Made by a program: the position numbers and the translations under genes. From NCBI RefSeq assembly GCF_030812255.1, contig NZ_JAUSSH010000010.1, forward strand, positions 85,483-149,482: 64,000 bases of DNA, written 5' to 3'. The stretch is from Paeniglutamicibacter psychrophenolicus. GTDB lineage: Bacteria > Actinomycetota > Actinomycetes > Actinomycetales > Micrococcaceae. Of this stretch, positions 50,564 to 60,080 are shown piece after piece. The notes beneath the pieces were generated by a model, which was not told the DNA's origin, did not search any database, and saw only the letters and a list, made by a program, of their open reading frames with translations. Position 1 is the first letter of the stretch. Each line of letters opens with the position of its first letter.

Positions 50564-52108
50564 ATGAAATTGGGACGCCTCCACACCGCGACCGCGGCCG
50601 TCTTGCTCACTGCCTTACTGGCCTCATGCGGCGCCTCGAACCAGAACACCGCCGCCGAGGCAGCGGTCGACTCCGAGGCCCGTCTGGTCGTCGCCAACTT
50701 CCGCGCCCCTGTGTCCAACTGGGCGGTGGAGAGCGACGACGCCTACGTGCTGTCGATCGCGGGCTGCCTGGAAACGTTGGCCAGTTACGACCAGGTTGGC
50801 AAGAAGGTCGAACCCATGCTCGCCGAGTCGTGGAAGCAGGCTTCGGCCACCGAGTGGGACTTCAACCTCCGCGACGGCGTGAAGTTCCAGGACGGCACCG
50901 CGCTTGATGCCCAGGCGGTCGAGAATTCCCTGAACCACGTGCTGAAGGCAACCGCACCGGCCCGTGCGGTGAATCCCAAGACCATCACCAAGGTCAAGGC
51001 CCTGGACGCAGACACCGTGCGCATCACGACCCCCGCTGCGGATCCGCTGCTGCCCTATCGCATGGCCAGCGTGAATGCCGGGGTGCTCTCCCCGGCTGCC
51101 TACACCGCCAAGGGAATCGACCCCTTCGGCCACTGCACCGGCCCGTTCGCCCCGGTTTCCGAAAAAGCCGGCCAGTCACTGAGCATGGACCGAAACCCCA
51201 ACTACTGGGGCGGCGAGGTGAAGCTGGCCGGAGGCGAGATCCGCTACATCACCGACGGGACCACGCGCTCCACCCAGGTCCAGACCGGGGAATCCGACAT
51301 CGCGATGTCCATCCCCGCCACCAACATCGCCACGCTGGAAGCCGATCCGTCCGTGGAACTGGCCAAGGCCGACTCCCCCCGCACCGCAACGCTCTACCTG
51401 AACAATTCGCGGGCCCCCTTCGATGACCGGGAGCTCCGCCAGGCCGTCACCATGGCGCTGGACCTGCCGGCCATCGCCGCCAGCGTGTACGAGGGCATCG
51501 CCGAGCCGGCCACCGGACCGTTTGCCCCGAGCGAACCATGGGCCAACAGCGAATTGGGCGTCCCGGCGGTCAACCTGGACGAGGCCAAGGCCCTGGTCCA
51601 GAAGTCCGGCCATGCCCAGGACAAGCCGCTGGAGATCGTTGCCATCGTCGAGCGCGCCGAGTTCGCTTCGGTCGGCGCAATCATCCAGGAGCAGCTCAAG
51701 CAGATCGGGCTGCAGGCCAACGTCGTGACCAAGGCCTACGGTGCGGTGGAACCGGACCTGCTCGCGGGCAACTACGACATGGTGGTCAGCCAGCGCAACC
51801 GGATGATCGACATTGCCGATCCCATCGGCTTCCTGCAGGCCGACTACACCTGCGCCGGCGGGTACAACCTGAGCCACTACTGCAACAAGGATTTTGACGC
51901 CCTGATCGACCAGGCCGCCGGCGAGTCCGACGCAGCCGTTCGCCACACCCTCTACCGCCAGGCCGGCGACATCCTGGCCAAGGATGCGGTCAACGTCTGG
52001 CTGGTCAACGAACAGGCCATCGACGGCGTGGGCGCCTCGGTGCAGGGCTACGTGCAGGATCCCCTGACGCGCTACGTGTTCACCAAGGACCTGGCAAAGA
52101 CCAAGTAG
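50564..52108 (+). CDS. ABC transporter substrate-binding lipoprotein (Opp/Nik type)
   Basis: This 514-aa lipoprotein has a signal peptide ending in the lipobox LLAS-C (Cys22). The body is an SBP_bac_5 (OppA/NikA) binding protein: YVLSIAGCLETLASYD... AESWKQASATEWDFNLRDGVKFQDGTALDAQAVENSLNHV, FDDRELRQAVTMALDLPAIAASVYEG, and the C-terminal YDMVVSQRN... YNLSHYCNKDFDALIDQA. AAAGGA precedes the ATG. It is the first gene of a four-gene operon behind an iron box, so the ligand is more likely a metal-chelate than a peptide, as for opine-metallophore or nickel systems. The ligand is not determined. Confidence 0.88.
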   Translation: MKLGRLHTATAAVLLTALLASCGASNQNTAAEAAVDSEARLVVANFRAPVSNWAVESDDAYVLSIAGCLETLASYDQVGKKVEPMLAESWKQASATEWDFNLRDGVKFQDGTALDAQAVENSLNHVLKATAPARAVNPKTITKVKALDADTVRITTPAADPLLPYRMASVNAGVLSPAAYTAKGIDPFGHCTGPFAPVSEKAGQSLSMDRNPNYWGGEVKLAGGEIRYITDGTTRSTQVQTGESDIAMSIPATNIATLEADPSVELAKADSPRTATLYLNNSRAPFDDRELRQAVTMALDLPAIAASVYEGIAEPATGPFAPSEPWANSELGVPAVNLDEAKALVQKSGHAQDKPLEIVAIVERAEFASVGAIIQEQLKQIGLQANVVTKAYGAVEPDLLAGNYDMVVSQRNRMIDIADPIGFLQADYTCAGGYNLSHYCNKDFDALIDQAAGESDAAVRHTLYRQAGDILAKDAVNVWLVNEQAIDGVGASVQGYVQDPLTRYVFTKDLAKTK

Positions 52109-52109
52109 A

Positions 52110-53063
52110 TTGCCTGTCCTGACGATACTGCTGCGCCGGCTCATCGGGCTCGGCGCAGCGGTCCTGCTCTCCTCCTTCGCCGTCTTCCTGGTGCCCTTCG
52201 TCGCCCCCGGGGACCCGGTGCGCAACCTGCTGCGCGCCCGGATGGATGCCGGCGTGGCGGATGAGCAAACGGTTCAGGCCTACGCCGAGCAATTCGGCTT
52301 GTACGACCCCCTCTGGGTGCAGTTCGGGCGCTGGCTGGCCCGCTTCTTCTCCGGCGACATGGGGATTTCCTATGTCAGCGGCACGCCGGTTGTCGAGACC
52401 GTGCTGCCGGCCGTCGGCGTCACGCTGCTGATCGCCGGGATCTCGATCCTTGTGGCCATGGCCGTCTCCATCGTGCTGGGAGTCGTCGCCGCGACCCGTG
52501 CCGGGCGCTGGCCCGACAAACTCATCACCTCGATCACCCATGCGCTGATCGCCATCCCCGAATACGCCATCGCGCCCCTGCTGGTGCTCCTGTTTGCCGT
52601 GAAACTCGCGTGGCTGCCCTCCGCGGGCTTCCATTCCCCGGCCTCCCTGGTGATCCCGGTCTTCGTGCTGTGCCTGCGCCCCATCAGCTTCTTCACCGTC
52701 GCCGTGCGCTCGGGCATCCTGCAGTCGCTGGGCTCCGAGCACGTGCTGGCCGCGCGGGCCCGCGGGCTGGGCCGCACCGGCGCGCTGCTGCACCATGTCA
52801 TCCCGCATGGCCTGCTTCCGCTGTGGACCATGACCGGCGTCTGGTTCGCCGGGCTGCTGGGCGGTTCGGTGATCATCGAGGTCATCTTCGCCATTCCCGG
52901 CATGGGACGGCTGGTCTTCGATGCCATCGTCAATGCCGACATCCCGGTGGCCCAGGGCGGCGTGGTCCTCGTGGTCATCTGCGCGGTGCTGGTCACCAGC
53001 GCCGTGGACCTGGTGCAGCAGTTCAGCGACCCGAACGTACGTGTTGGAGCACGCCATGACTAA
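52110..53063 (+). CDS. ABC transporter permease (OppB/NikB type)
   Basis: This 317-aa permease starts at a TTG one base after the substrate-binding gene stop. It has six membrane helices (LTILLRRLIGLGAAVLLSSFAVFLVPFVAPGDPVRNLL... GVTLLIAGISILVAMAVSIVLGVVAA...) and the EAA loop HVLAARARGLGRTGALLHHVIPHGLLPLWTMTGVWFAGLLGGSVIIEVIF. It pairs with the next permease to form the membrane channel. The very close spacing and overlaps of the four genes show that they form one transcript. Confidence 0.9.
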   Translation: MPVLTILLRRLIGLGAAVLLSSFAVFLVPFVAPGDPVRNLLRARMDAGVADEQTVQAYAEQFGLYDPLWVQFGRWLARFFSGDMGISYVSGTPVVETVLPAVGVTLLIAGISILVAMAVSIVLGVVAATRAGRWPDKLITSITHALIAIPEYAIAPLLVLLFAVKLAWLPSAGFHSPASLVIPVFVLCLRPISFFTVAVRSGILQSLGSEHVLAARARGLGRTGALLHHVIPHGLLPLWTMTGVWFAGLLGGSVIIEVIFAIPGMGRLVFDAIVNADIPVAQGGVVLVVICAVLVTSAVDLVQQFSDPNVRVGARHD

Positions 53064-53907
53064 GAAATCCCTGTCCTTCGTGTGGCTCAGTCCCCCGGCA
53101 CTCGTGCTCTACCTGGTGGTGGTGCTCACGGTGCTGGCACCCTGGGTGGCCCCCAGCGATCCAAATTCGCAGGTCTTGGCGCAGCGTCTGCAGGGCCCGA
53201 GTTGGGGCCACCTGCTGGGCACCGACGCCCTCGGCCGCGACACCTTGAGCCGGGTCCTGCACGGCGGACGATTCTCCCTGTCCGTGGCGCTGCTGACCAC
53301 GCTGTTCTCGCTGTCGCTGGGCACCGTGCTGGGATTGCTCAGCGCGCTGCGCGGGGGCTGGCTGGACGAGTTCTTCCTGCGCGCCAACGACCTGCTGCTG
53401 GCCCTGCCGGAAATCGTGGTCGCCTTGTTGGTGATCGCGATCCTAGGGCCCGGGTTCACCTCGATGGTGCTGGCGGTGGGTGTGGTGTCGTGGACCCCGA
53501 CCGCCCGGCTGGTCCGCTCGCTGGCCGTCCAGGTGCTTTCCACCGGTTACGTGGAGGCCTCCCGCCACGTGGGCGGTTCGCGGTGGTTCATCCTCCGCCA
53601 CCATGTACTGCCATTTGTCGCCGGTCCGGTGCTGGCCCAAACCGCCCTGCGTTTCGGGCTGCTGCTGGTGCTGCTCGGCTCGCTATCCTACCTGGGCATC
53701 GGTGTCCAGCCCCCGCAGTCGGACTGGGGCTCGATGCTCGCCGAGGCCCAGCCCCACGCGATCCGCTCCCCCTGGGGCCTAATCGTCCCGGGTGCCGCAA
53801 TCTTCATCGTCAGCTTCTGCGTGACCTTGCTGGGCAACCGCCTGACCCAGATGTTCAACGGCCACGACGTGCTTGAGCCCGCCGGCCAGGGGGAAGCCCG
53901 TGGCTAG
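53056..53907 (+). CDS. ABC transporter permease (OppC/NikC type)
   Basis: This 283-aa permease starts at the ATG at 53056, overlapping the preceding gene by eight bases. The N-terminal helix and the loop PSDPNSQVLAQRLQGPSWGHLLGTDALGRDTLSRVLHGGRFSLSVALLTT are typical of the OppC/NikC subfamily. The EAA motif is YVEASRHVGGSRWFILRHHVLPFVAGPVLAQTALRFG. It ends eight bases inside the ATPase gene. Together with the OppB-like protein it forms the translocation pore of the iron-regulated importer. Confidence 0.9.
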   Translation: MTKKSLSFVWLSPPALVLYLVVVLTVLAPWVAPSDPNSQVLAQRLQGPSWGHLLGTDALGRDTLSRVLHGGRFSLSVALLTTLFSLSLGTVLGLLSALRGGWLDEFFLRANDLLLALPEIVVALLVIAILGPGFTSMVLAVGVVSWTPTARLVRSLAVQVLSTGYVEASRHVGGSRWFILRHHVLPFVAGPVLAQTALRFGLLLVLLGSLSYLGIGVQPPQSDWGSMLAEAQPHAIRSPWGLIVPGAAIFIVSFCVTLLGNRLTQMFNGHDVLEPAGQGEARG

Positions 53908-55459
53908 CCAATTGGAAATCAAGGACCTGACGGTCCGGGCCGGGACGAACCGGCTGCTGGACGGGATCAGCTGCTCGGTTCACTCCGGCGAATTGGTCGC
54001 GGTGGTCGGTCGTTCGGGATCCGGCAAAACGATGTTGACCAAGGCCATCATGGGACTGCTTCCGGCCGGGTTGCAGGCCAGCGGCCAGATTCTGCTCGAC
54101 GGGCAGCGGCTGGATACGCTCGGGGAACTCCACATGGACGCGGTGCGCGGTAAGAAGATCGGCATGCTCTTCCAGCAGCCCAAGCGGGTCATGAATCCGC
54201 GGATGACCGTCCGCGCCCACCTGCTCGAGGCCATGGGAGCCACCGGATTCCGCAAGCCAAGAAATGCCGAGAAGCGCATCGAGTCCCTGCTGCAGGAAGT
54301 CGGTTTGTCCCCGGCCGCCGAGATTGCCCGGATGCGCCCGGACCAGTTGTCCGGCGGCATGGCCCAACGGGTCATGCTGGCCATCGCCCTGGCCGGGGAT
54401 CCCGCATACATCCTGGCCGATGAACCCACCTCGTCCCTGGATTCCATCCTCAAGGCCGAGATCCTGGAATTGCTGCGACGCAGGCAACTCGAACGCGGGT
54501 TGGGAATCCTGCTCATCACCCACGACATCGCCAGTGTCCAGCATATTGCGGACCGGGTCATCGTTCTCAGCGACGGTGCCATCGTCGACCAGTGCCCGAC
54601 CTCGGCGATGTTTTCCGCGCCCCGGCACGAGAAGACCCGCGAGCTGCTCTCCGCCACGGCTTCCGTCACGAAGGAACCGCACGAGATCGGCACGCACAGT
54701 GTTCTGCGGGCCGATGCGGTGGGCAAGAACTACACCCGCCGCGCCAAGGGTGCCGCGGCGCTGAATCCCACGAGCATGAGCCTGCATGCCGGCGAAGTCC
54801 TCGGCGTCGTCGGGCGTTCGGGCTCGGGCAAGAGCACCTTCGCGCGGCTGCTCGCCGGCCTGGAACGGCCCACGCATGGCGAAATCAAGAGACAGTCGGA
54901 AGGGGCGGAATCGACCGGGGTGCAGATCATTCCGCAGGAACCCTTTGGTTCCTTCGACCCCGCCCTCGACCTGCGCACGAGCCTGATGGCAGCAGTCCAC
55001 CGGCTCCCGGATTCCGAGGCCGCCCAGCTCATCAAACAGGCCGTCGATCAGGTCGGGCTGCCGGTCCGGCTCCTTGACCGCTTGCCGGCGCAGTGCTCCG
55101 GCGGACAGCTGCAGCGCATGGCCATTGCCCGGGCGCTATTGGTCCAGCCCGACGTACTGATCTGCGATGAATCAACCTCCGCGCTGGATTCCGTGGCCCA
55201 ACGCCACATCCTCGATTTGCTGCTGCAACTGCGCGAGCGCATGGGCATCTCCCTGGTGGTGATATCCCACGACATGGACGTCATCCGCTATGTCAGCGAC
55301 CGCGTTGCCGTGTTCTACGCCGGAAGCCTCGTCGAGCTGAAACCCTTGGCACAATTCCTTGCGGCACCCGAACACCCACACAGCAAACAGCTGGTACAGG
55401 CATTGAATATGGAAGACGACTTCTCGGATCTCGCCCTCGACAAGGCTCCCGCAATCTAG
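53900..55459 (+). CDS. ABC transporter ATP-binding protein with two nucleotide-binding domains
   Basis: This 519-aa protein starts at a GTG (VASQLEIKDLTVRAG) with GGGGGAAG upstream. Two complete ATPase domains are fused: the first with GRSGSGKT, LSGGMAQRVMLAIALAGDPAYILADEPTSSLD; the second with GRSGSGKS, CSGGQLQRMAIARALLVQPDVLICDESTSALD. A single chain therefore replaces the OppD/OppF pair. It drives the importer encoded by the three preceding genes. The OppF-like second domain has a shorter, less conserved middle. The fused form is common in actinobacterial Nik/Opp systems. Confidence 0.9.
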   Translation: MASQLEIKDLTVRAGTNRLLDGISCSVHSGELVAVVGRSGSGKTMLTKAIMGLLPAGLQASGQILLDGQRLDTLGELHMDAVRGKKIGMLFQQPKRVMNPRMTVRAHLLEAMGATGFRKPRNAEKRIESLLQEVGLSPAAEIARMRPDQLSGGMAQRVMLAIALAGDPAYILADEPTSSLDSILKAEILELLRRRQLERGLGILLITHDIASVQHIADRVIVLSDGAIVDQCPTSAMFSAPRHEKTRELLSATASVTKEPHEIGTHSVLRADAVGKNYTRRAKGAAALNPTSMSLHAGEVLGVVGRSGSGKSTFARLLAGLERPTHGEIKRQSEGAESTGVQIIPQEPFGSFDPALDLRTSLMAAVHRLPDSEAAQLIKQAVDQVGLPVRLLDRLPAQCSGGQLQRMAIARALLVQPDVLICDESTSALDSVAQRHILDLLLQLRERMGISLVVISHDMDVIRYVSDRVAVFYAGSLVELKPLAQFLAAPEHPHSKQLVQALNMEDDFSDLALDKAPAI

Positions 55460-55643
55460 TCCGAACGTTCCGCGGTTGTGAACGGTGAACGGTTGCTGTC
55501 ACGGTTCCCCGGTTGAAACCGATCTGTTGCCCCGAGACCAGCTCTTTTTCACCTTGGCCGCAACAGCGTCCCGCTGCCGCGCGACTTCACGGCAACGGGG
55601 ACCACGCCCGCGACCCGCCAGCGAGTCATGGTCATTCTTCGTC

Positions 55644-57128
55644 CTACGGGCTCAATGGGCTTGCGGTCCGCACTGCGGAAACGACGTCGAGGATTCCGCC
55701 AGCGGTCGCGGCCGCGTCCTCCTGATCCGAGAGCAACGACGTATGGGTGGCCCCGTCGATGACACGGTGCAGGCTGTTGGTCGACAGCGAGGCAAGAGCT
55801 TTCTGCGGAGCTGCCCAGCCTGGCGCACTCCCGCTGCCAGCCGTCAGGACGACCAGCGGCTGGTCGGCGAAGTCCCCCAGCGCGGCAGCCTGCTGCGCCG
55901 AGGATCCCGCGTGGATGTACTCGTCTATCGTGCTCCGTACGTGATCGGGTGTCGCCCCGTCGGACAACCGGCCGATGCCGAGTCGGGCTGCGCCCGCCAC
56001 CAGGGCGGAGAGACGGTTCATGGTGTCCTCGGAGCCGGCGCGGGCGGCCTGCGCAGAATCTGGTTCTGGTTCCGAAGCCGGTGCGGTCGAGTCCACCAGC
56101 ACCATTCCAGCTGTGTCTTGGGGGTAGCGGGCAGCGAAAGTGAGTGCGTAGAGGCCGCCGAACGAATGTCCGGCCAGCACATACGGTCCCGGAATGTTCC
56201 CGCGCTGCAACAAGGTGTGGAGATCGGCCGCGACCTGCGCGCCGTCCTGCAGGGCGGTTGTCGAATCGCTCCACCCCTTTCCGGCCCGGTCGTAGACGCA
56301 GACCCGGGTGTCACCGGCAACCAGCGGTGCGATCAACGCTAGGTCGGATGACATGAGGCCCGCGCCAGGTTCGAGCACGACGGTAGGATTGCCTGAGCCG
56401 GTGCAGTTCAGGTACAGGCGGTGTCCGCCGACGTCGATCAACTGGCCCTGGGCCGGAGAAGCGGCAGAATCCACCACTTCGCGCACCGTTTCATAACCGC
56501 TACCCAGTGAAGCCAGCGCCAGCAGCGCAATCAGGGGGTAGAGCATAAAGCGCCCAATTCGGCTTCGAAGCTGTCGGTTGGCTTGGACGATCATCCAAAC
56601 CGCTGAAACCAGCATGGCGGGTGGCCATACCCAGGCGAGCACTTCCCGCATCGGGGAGCCGAACGCCAGCAGAAGGAAACCGCCCAGACCCATGAACAAC
56701 GCTGGAACGACGGCCCATTTCTGTGGTTGATCCGTGAACTTCACCGAGAGCACAGCCAACATGGCCCAGCCCAGCGCAAGCCCCAAAAGGACGGCGCCGT
56801 TCACGCTGCTTTCGGTAGCCGGAATGAACGGGGCGGTGGCCAGCAGCAGGGCAACGAGGACCCCCGCAGCCAAGGAGCCGGCCACGATCCAACCGAGGCG
56901 TCCCTTGCGCGAAGGACCAGTGCCGGAAAGACGATCCTGGTCCTTGGGCAGGCGGCTCGCGGCAGAGGCAGCCAGTATGGGCTCGGTTCCATGTTGTTCG
57001 GAGGCTCGAAGAGCGCTGTGCAGGCTGTTGCTCTCGCCGGTGGCGTTCTGGGCCGCCAGGTGCGTGCTTGGTTTTGCCAGTGGTGAAGGCTTCTGCGGCG
57101 ATGTGGCTGAAAGTCGTAAGTTGTTCAT
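55644..57128 (-). CDS. Membrane-anchored alpha/beta hydrolase
   Basis: This 494-aa protein has an 80-residue polar leader and five hydrophobic segments at about 80-220 (WIVAGSLAAGVLVALLLATAPFI; AVLLGLALGWAMLAVLSV; ALFMGLGGFLLLAFGS; PAMLVSAVWMIVQ; LYPLIALLALASLG). An alpha/beta hydrolase domain follows, with the nucleophile elbow GHSFGG, an oxyanion-region PTVVLEPGAG and a C-terminal His in DGATHTSLL. GGAG precedes the ATG. The active site probably faces the outside or the membrane surface. Substrate unknown. It is divergent from a GlxA-type regulator that may control it. Confidence 0.85.
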   Translation of the reverse strand: MNNLRLSATSPQKPSPLAKPSTHLAAQNATGESNSLHSALRASEQHGTEPILAASAASRLPKDQDRLSGTGPSRKGRLGWIVAGSLAAGVLVALLLATAPFIPATESSVNGAVLLGLALGWAMLAVLSVKFTDQPQKWAVVPALFMGLGGFLLLAFGSPMREVLAWVWPPAMLVSAVWMIVQANRQLRSRIGRFMLYPLIALLALASLGSGYETVREVVDSAASPAQGQLIDVGGHRLYLNCTGSGNPTVVLEPGAGLMSSDLALIAPLVAGDTRVCVYDRAGKGWSDSTTALQDGAQVAADLHTLLQRGNIPGPYVLAGHSFGGLYALTFAARYPQDTAGMVLVDSTAPASEPEPDSAQAARAGSEDTMNRLSALVAGAARLGIGRLSDGATPDHVRSTIDEYIHAGSSAQQAAALGDFADQPLVVLTAGSGSAPGWAAPQKALASLSTNSLHRVIDGATHTSLLSDQEDAAATAGGILDVVSAVRTASPLSP

Positions 57129-57239
57129 GACTCAAGTCTCCTCAGCCGGCGCAGCTAGAGGGAGCAGTAAAAATGACCAGTATGAAAAGGATTCTGCAGC
57201 CATGGATCCCGTCGGTCCCGTCGGGCGTACAGTGTCCAT

Positions 57240-58229
57240 ATGCACCGTGTCGTTGCACTGGCTCTGCCGGATGTAGTCGCTTTTGACCTGGCCATTCCGG
57301 CGCAGGTATTCGGCCACGTGGATGAGCGCCAGCTGTACTCGTTCGCGGTTTGCGCTGCTGAACCCGGTCTGGTTCAAACCACGACAGGCTACGCCATCCA
57401 CGCAGCGGAAGGGCTCGAAGCACTTCGGTCAGCCGACACCATCGTTGTGCCCGGCTTCAGCCCGCTGACAGATCCTCCTCCCGAGGTCTCCAAGGCGCTT
57501 CGCGGCGCTGCGGCGAATGGAACCAGGTTGGTATCCGTCTGCACAGGGGCTTTCGCGCTGGCAGCTGCGGGGCTCTTGGACGGAAAGCGCGCTACAACGC
57601 ATTGGAGAAACGCCGAACGTCTGCAAACCCTCCATCCGGAAATCTCTGTTGACGCCGGTGTGCTGTACATAGACGAGGGCGGTGTCACCACCAGCGCCGG
57701 CGTCGCGGCCGGAATCGACCTGTGCCTGCACCTTGTCAGAACAGACCACGGTACCGAGGCGGCCAACCGCATCGCCCGGCGAATGGTCGTCGCCCCTCAC
57801 CGCGAGGGCGGACAGGCGCAGTTCATCGAACGCCCCGTCGCTCCACCTTTGGCCCATTTCGCCGAAACGTGTGGCTGGGCCATACAGCATCTGGCCGAGC
57901 CGCTGACCGTCGTCGGAATGGCGAGCCACGCTGGCTGGGGGCCAAGCAGCTTCGCGCGAAAATTCCTGACGGTGGCCGGAACGACTCCCCTGCGCTGGCT
58001 GACAAGCCAGCGCATTACCGAGGCTTGCCGTCTGCTCGAAACAACCAACCTGACCGTGGAGGCCATTGCCGCCCGGACCGGCTTGGGAACGTCGGCCAAC
58101 TTCCGGCTGCACTTCACTCGCGAACTGAACACCACGCCTTCCAATTACCGCCGCCTGTACCAGGGTCGGAATCGGCCCGCTATGACGCCTCGATCGCCAG
58201 AAGGAGAAATCCACGCGCAGCCTCGATGA
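57240..58229 (+). CDS. GlxA/FtrA-type AraC-family transcriptional regulator
   Basis: This 329-aa regulator has a DJ-1/PfpI-like N-terminal domain (residues 1-170; VVPGFSP, and the elbow VSVCTGAFALAAAGLLDGKRATTHW) and a C-terminal AraC DNA-binding domain (about 215-315; LTVVGMASHAGWGPSSFARKFLTVAGTTPLRWLTSQRITEACRLLETTNLTVEAIAARTGLGTSANFRLHF). Such proteins respond to small metabolites or stress. The ATG at 57240 is only about six bases after TACAGT, so the mRNA may be leaderless. It shares a 110-base promoter region with the divergent hydrolase gene. Confidence 0.9.
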   Translation: MHRVVALALPDVVAFDLAIPAQVFGHVDERQLYSFAVCAAEPGLVQTTTGYAIHAAEGLEALRSADTIVVPGFSPLTDPPPEVSKALRGAAANGTRLVSVCTGAFALAAAGLLDGKRATTHWRNAERLQTLHPEISVDAGVLYIDEGGVTTSAGVAAGIDLCLHLVRTDHGTEAANRIARRMVVAPHREGGQAQFIERPVAPPLAHFAETCGWAIQHLAEPLTVVGMASHAGWGPSSFARKFLTVAGTTPLRWLTSQRITEACRLLETTNLTVEAIAARTGLGTSANFRLHFTRELNTTPSNYRRLYQGRNRPAMTPRSPEGEIHAQPR

Positions 58230-58381
58230 CCATGGAATCAGTGAATGAGGCAATTCGAGAATCCCTGGGCTTGTCGTTCCCCGGGATAGTGCGGCGTCCT
58301 GAAAGCTTTCGGTGACCAACGGATGCGGGCGATGGAGTTACACGTAGGCAGCCGCGACCTTCGTCGTTTCTTGTCCGACAT

Positions 58382-58600
58382 CTAGCGGGGCGGATTCGCT
58401 CGATCGGCGACTTGGGTTGTCCCACACGGACACAGGTACCCGCCTCCTTCACAGAATTCCAGGCGAGTGCCGGGCATCGGCTTTTCGGTACTCCTCCGCA
58501 TGAATGCCGCTGACTCCCAAAACACTTTGCCCCCTGGCTCGGAGATGCCGCGAAGGCATCCGCTGCACTGGGCCTCGCCATCGACATGCACGACCGCCAT
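58382..58600 (-). CDS. 72-aa cysteine-rich protein following the YbdK-type gene
   Basis: The ATG at 58600 lies 13 bases after the stop of the ligase gene. The product reads MAVVHVDGEAQCSGCLRGISEPGGKVFWESAAFMRRSTEKPMPGTRLEFCEGGGYLCPCGTTQVADRANPPR, with the cysteines of a small metal-binding fold (CSGC ... C ... CPC). It may bind zinc or an iron-sulfur cluster. Close spacing and shared direction suggest one transcript with the ligase, and possibly a redox or chaperone role for it. No family known; a longer start (58663) is possible. Confidence 0.6.
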   Translation of the reverse strand: MAVVHVDGEAQCSGCLRGISEPGGKVFWESAAFMRRSTEKPMPGTRLEFCEGGGYLCPCGTTQVADRANPPR

Positions 58601-58613
58601 CTTCGTTTGGCGG

Positions 58614-59783
58614 CTACGCCACTGCCTCGGCCAACGGAATCCATGTCCAGCTCGGTGAACCATTCCCCGGGGAGTGGTGATCGACGGGTTCCTGGTGGGT
58701 CACGCCGATGGCATGAGCGACGACGTCCGCCAGTCGCCCGTTTCGTTCGTAGGATTGCCGCTGCCGGTCGGCACCTGTTCCGTTGCCGAGGATCCTTTCC
58801 AGGGATTCCTCAACGTGGGCCGCGTCACCCGAGTCGTTCAGGGCATCCCGCACGTGGTCGTGGAGGGCTGAAATGACCTGTCGTGCGGTGTCCGGCCTGT
58901 GGGTTGCCGGGTGGAGCAGTTTGCCGCGGATGCCCCACCGGCTGGCCATCCAGACCCCTTGGCGCAGGACTATGGCCGGAACCCTGTCCGGTTCCATTCC
59001 GGCCGCCCATTCCCGGGCGGCGATCTCCACCAAGGCCCGCACCAGGGCCGCGATCAAAACTGTGTCCCTGGGATCAAGGCAAACATCGGACACCCTGATC
59101 TCGACGGTGGGGTGCCGGGCGGAGAGCCTGGCGTCAAAATCGGGGTTGACGACCACGCCGGTCGCCGACAGGTCCGCCACCAGAGCGTGGTAGGCCCACG
59201 CCGACCCGAAGACCTCCATCGGACCGGCGGAGGACCACCGGTTCCAGGCCTGCGTGCGGAAACTGGCGTAGCCGCTGTCCTGGCCGTTCCAGAACGGGGA
59301 ATTCGAGCTCAACGCCATGAGCGAGGGCAGCCAGGACCTGATGCGATCCAGGACGGCCACACCTTCCTCGTCCGAGCCGACGGACACGTGGACATGAAAT
59401 CCGCAGGTCAGCTGCTCGCGCGCCGTCAGGGCATACTTTTCCAGCAGGGCGTCATAGCGTTCATTCCGGGTGGGATGGGGCGATACCGCCAGCGGAGAGG
59501 TGGCCAGCGCGACGATCCGCGCACCCGCTTTTCGGGCGAGCGAGTCGGCGTAGGCGCGCCCCTCCAATATCTCCGTAGCGAGAGAGTCCAGGCTGCTGTG
59601 GGGGTGCGTGATGACCTCGAGTTGTTCCTGGTGCAGCTCTGCGGACAGCATCTGCCGGGAGGAAGATCCGGTCGCCCGCATGCTTGCGCCGTGGAGGTCC
59701 ATCACCTCCGCGGACAGGGGCAGGGGGACCCCGTTGACGGGGTCCACGATCAGGAATTCTTCTTCAACACCAAAGGTACGCAC
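58614..59783 (-). CDS. YbdK-type carboxylate-amine ligase (glutamate-cysteine ligase family 2)
   Basis: This 389-aa protein of the GCS2/YbdK family starts at a GTG (RTFGVEEEFLIVDPVNGVPLPLSAEVMDLHGA). GVEEEF is the ATP/metal-binding N-terminal motif; SAELHQEQLEVITHP, TCGFHVHVSVGSDEEGVAVLDRIRSWLPSLMALSSNSPFWNGQDSGYASFRTQAW, and HPTVEIRVSDVCLDPRDTVLIAALVRALV are family blocks. Members join glutamate or a related acid to an amine with ATP. In actinobacteria the EgtA subgroup makes gamma-glutamylcysteine for ergothioneine, but no egt neighbours are here, so the substrate is open. A cysteine-rich small gene follows. Confidence 0.88.
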   Translation of the reverse strand: MRTFGVEEEFLIVDPVNGVPLPLSAEVMDLHGASMRATGSSSRQMLSAELHQEQLEVITHPHSSLDSLATEILEGRAYADSLARKAGARIVALATSPLAVSPHPTRNERYDALLEKYALTAREQLTCGFHVHVSVGSDEEGVAVLDRIRSWLPSLMALSSNSPFWNGQDSGYASFRTQAWNRWSSAGPMEVFGSAWAYHALVADLSATGVVVNPDFDARLSARHPTVEIRVSDVCLDPRDTVLIAALVRALVEIAAREWAAGMEPDRVPAIVLRQGVWMASRWGIRGKLLHPATHRPDTARQVISALHDHVRDALNDSGDAAHVEESLERILGNGTGADRQRQSYERNGRLADVVAHAIGVTHQEPVDHHSPGNGSPSWTWIPLAEAVA

Positions 59784-60080
59784 CTGCTAAGTGTGGACCA
59801 TTAAATCGACAGCGGATTCCACTCCTGGATGCCTGGACGACAAGCCCTCTCAGGACCGGTGCCTGGGCGATGAAATACTCCATGTCCAACACAAGTAGTC
59901 CCTCCACCAAAACTGAGCACCCGGTGGTAAAACAGGTAGCAGGAACCAAGAATCGGGTAGGACCGACCCGCCAATGGCCTTCTTCCGCATTTAGGCTCGA
60001 CACGACCGATTTGACCACCTAAGGTGAGCACTATCGATTCGGCCACCGTGGCCGCATTTTCATTGTCCTTGGGGGGACCA
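59784..60080. other. Divergent promoter region, no gene
   Basis: These 297 bases between the ligase start and the coiled-coil protein contain no supported gene. Promoters for both genes should be here, but no clear -35/-10 pair stands out. A TTG-start extension of the coiled-coil gene from 60024 is possible but would place residues before the signal peptide. Confidence 0.5.
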
